NCBI RefSeq assembly: GCF_012641265.1
Contig: NZ_JABAHZ010000002.1
Span: 1,116,001 to 1,180,000, forward strand
Direction of reading: 5' to 3'
DNA from: Chitinophaga eiseniae
GTDB lineage: Bacteria; Bacteroidota; Bacteroidia; Chitinophagales; Chitinophagaceae
Length of the DNA stretch: 64,000 nt
Below the pieces are notes generated by a model that was not told the origin of the DNA, made no database searches, and saw nothing but the letters and a program-made list of their open reading frames with translations. Below are positions 62,314-64,000 of the stretch, piece by piece. A program made the position numbers and the translations under genes. Each line of letters begins with the position of its first letter. Position 1 is the first letter of the stretch.

Positions 62314-64000
62314 ATGTCGGTATTTAATCAGCCCAGGAAGAGAGTAATACAGTTGATTATACTGGGGATGGTCACTTTAATCATCTCTAGATTATTCTTC
62401 CTGCAAATTGTGGAGAAGAAGTACGCCAAACTGGCCGATGCCAACGCAGTATTGCGTAAGGTGGTGTATCCCAGTCGTGGTATTATCTACGACCGGCAGA
62501 ATCGTAGTATCCTCGGAAACGATGTATTATACGACCTCGTAGTAACGCCCGCCAGTGTAAAAAATATTGATACCGCCTATCTCTGTAATATCTTAAAAAT
62601 AGATAAAGAAGAATTCAAGAAACGTATTATCAATGCCATTGTAAAGAATGGACGGGTAAGACAATCCGTATTTGCTCCTCTGCTGGCGCCGGAAGTATTC
62701 GGACAGCTCCAGGAAAGCATGTACCTTTTTTCGCCGGGCTTTGAACTGGTGCCCCGGCAGATCCGCTCCTATCCTTACTCTGCAGCAGCTAACATACTTG
62801 GGTATATCGCGGAAATTTCCCCGGCCATGCTGAAGGATACCGCCAACTACAGCTCCTATAACTCCGGCGATTACCTCGGTTTTACAGGGCTGGAAAAAAC
62901 GTATGAGTCGGTGTTAATGGGCCAGCGGGGTATCCAATACCTGGTAAAAGACAACCTCAACAGGCCACAAGGCGCCTACGAAAACGGCGAATTCGATAGT
63001 GCCGCCGTAGCCGGGAAGAACCTGCGCCTTTCCCTGGATATCGAATTGCAGCAGTTGGGCGAGCAGATGATGAAAGGAAAATCCGGGAGTATCGTAGCCA
63101 TCGATCCCCAAACCGGTGGTATCCTGGCTATGGTGAGTGGTCCTAGCTTCGATCCTAACCTGTTGACAGGGTCTAACAGAAGTGCCAATTTCAGTAAACT
63201 ATATACCGATACAACTAAACCACTTTTTAACCGTGCCATCCAGGCTACCTATCCCCCCGGCTCTACCTTTAAGCCTATGATAGCCCTGGTGGGACTGGAT
63301 GAGGGCGTAATTACGCCCAGCTTCGGCTATCCTTGCCGGGGTGCCTATTATGGCTGTTCCCGGCCTATCAAATGCGAGCACCACGATCCGGGTCACGCAG
63401 CCAACCTGCGCCTGGCGCTCTCCCACTCCTGTAACGCCTACTTCTCGCATGTATACCGCCTCAGTGTGGATGCTGCCAAATTTGGAGGTATTAAGGAAGG
63501 TGGGATGCAGAAATGGGCCGATTATATGAACACCTTTGGTTTCGGTCACAAGATCGGGGTAGATATCCCCAGCGAGGGGCGCGGACTGGTACCAGACAAA
63601 AAATATTATGATGCCCGTTATAAGGGCAGCTGGAATTCCTGTACATCCGTGTTCCTGGGTATAGGTCAGGGAGAATTGTTGTTAACACCACTACAAATGG
63701 CCAACGCCATGTGTATTGTGGCTAACCGTGGCTCTTACTATATCCCTCACTTTGTAGCCAGCATTGACAATGACGATACACACCTGTTGGATAAGTATAA
63801 AAAGAAACATGAAGGTGCGCATATCTCCGACTCGGCCTATAGTGCGGTAATTCATGGAATGACCGATGTGGTGGAGAGCGGTACCGGGCGTATTGCACAA
63901 ATTGAAGGTATTACTATTGGTGGTAAAACCGGTACGGCGGAAAACTATGGTATCATAAATGGCGTAAGAACCAAATTGAAGAACCATGCATTGTTCGTAG
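62314..64000 (+). CDS. mrdA: Penicillin-binding protein 2, N-terminal 562 residues (cut by window end)
   Basis: The transpeptidase of cell elongation. The ATG at 62314 begins SVFNQPRKRVIQLIILGMV, giving one membrane helix. The dimerisation domain (SRGIIYDRQNRSILGNDVLYD) and the transpeptidase domain follow. Catalytic motifs are STFK (Ser317, Lys320) in PPGSTFKP, SCN (372-374) and KTG (538-540) in GGKTGTAE, all intact. The frame is still open at 64000, with roughly 60-100 residues to go if it has the usual length. Last visible gene of the mre operon; rodA is the usual next gene. Confidence 0.95.
   Translation, partial: MSVFNQPRKRVIQLIILGMVTLIISRLFFLQIVEKKYAKLADANAVLRKVVYPSRGIIYDRQNRSILGNDVLYDLVVTPASVKNIDTAYLCNILKIDKEEFKKRIINAIVKNGRVRQSVFAPLLAPEVFGQLQESMYLFSPGFELVPRQIRSYPYSAAANILGYIAEISPAMLKDTANYSSYNSGDYLGFTGLEKTYESVLMGQRGIQYLVKDNLNRPQGAYENGEFDSAAVAGKNLRLSLDIELQQLGEQMMKGKSGSIVAIDPQTGGILAMVSGPSFDPNLLTGSNRSANFSKLYTDTTKPLFNRAIQATYPPGSTFKPMIALVGLDEGVITPSFGYPCRGAYYGCSRPIKCEHHDPGHAANLRLALSHSCNAYFSHVYRLSVDAAKFGGIKEGGMQKWADYMNTFGFGHKIGVDIPSEGRGLVPDKKYYDARYKGSWNSCTSVFLGIGQGELLLTPLQMANAMCIVANRGSYYIPHFVASIDNDDTHLLDKYKKKHEGAHISDSAYSAVIHGMTDVVESGTGRIAQIEGITIGGKTGTAENYGIINGVRTKLKNHALFV

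Noticed and set aside
1..64000. CRISPR arrays, prophage, insertion sequences, tRNA or rRNA genes
   Set aside because: I looked for spaced direct repeats, transposase or integrase motifs, tRNA T-loop/CCA patterns and rRNA signatures and saw none.

Overview
The window reads as a chromosomal segment of a Bacteroidota bacterium, most probably a Chitinophaga or close relative in the Chitinophagaceae. The evidence is in the sequence: two SusC/SusD pairs whose SusC proteins carry N-terminal STN domains, FecR and ECF sigma regulators, gliding genes gldB, gldF and gldG, a MurF-alanine racemase fusion, TAnnTTTG-type -7 promoter boxes and almost no Shine-Dalgarno sequences. Most of it is core-genome-like. 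I saw no tRNA, rRNA, CRISPR array, prophage or transposase.

Region 1 (1-9176, + strand) is a polysaccharide utilisation locus: the tail of a FecR anti-sigma factor, SusC, SusD, a PEGA/HExxH lipoprotein, a GH27 alpha-galactosidase and a six-hairpin glycosidase. Region 2 (9271-20615, - strand) holds a TonB receptor, then a housekeeping run iscS, gldF, gldG, terC, murF-alr, lspA that ends at a strong terminator. Region 3 (20741-31051) holds methylmalonyl-CoA epimerase, a 634-bp intergenic block with a large nested inverted repeat and a possible small RNA, a second SusC/SusD pair with its FecR and ECF sigma factor but no enzyme genes, an AhpD-like protein, and a phosphoserine phosphatase fused to a 3-phosphoglycerate dehydrogenase remnant that has lost its NAD domain.

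Region 4 (31184-38733) has an Oar-like TonB receptor, a second (stand-alone) MurF, and a small + strand cluster: CX4CH heme-type lipoprotein, YceI, DUF5777 beta-barrel, small HExxH protein, then ApaG. Region 5 (38760-44203) has gldB divergent from a PorT-like barrel, nadE, serS and a GNAT acetyltransferase. Region 6 (44239-50533) is a molybdenum-cofactor cluster with genes switching strand: moeB-rhodanese, tauE, moaA, an uncharacterised 123-aa protein, moaD, moaE, mobA, moaC, moeA. It covers GTP to guanylylated cofactor except for the adenylylation step (mogA) and molybdate uptake.

Region 7 (50625-57951) has a DUF1800/DUF1501 pair, a small lipoprotein, and two unrelated peptide transporters (OPT and POT) in tandem, each with its own terminator. 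Region 8 (58121-64000) has purD and then the cell-shape operon mreB, mreC, mreD, mrdA (PBP2, cut by the window end), with two mutually exclusive hairpins between mreB and mreC.

The items I consider most worth a second look are the NAD-domain-less SerB/SerA fusion, the PEGA/HExxH lipoprotein inside an alpha-galactoside locus, the nested inverted repeat and possible small RNA at 21.2-21.8 kb, the CX4CH/YceI/DUF5777/HExxH cluster, and the uncharacterised protein next to moaA. I did not find a clear-cut, wholly new multi-gene system.
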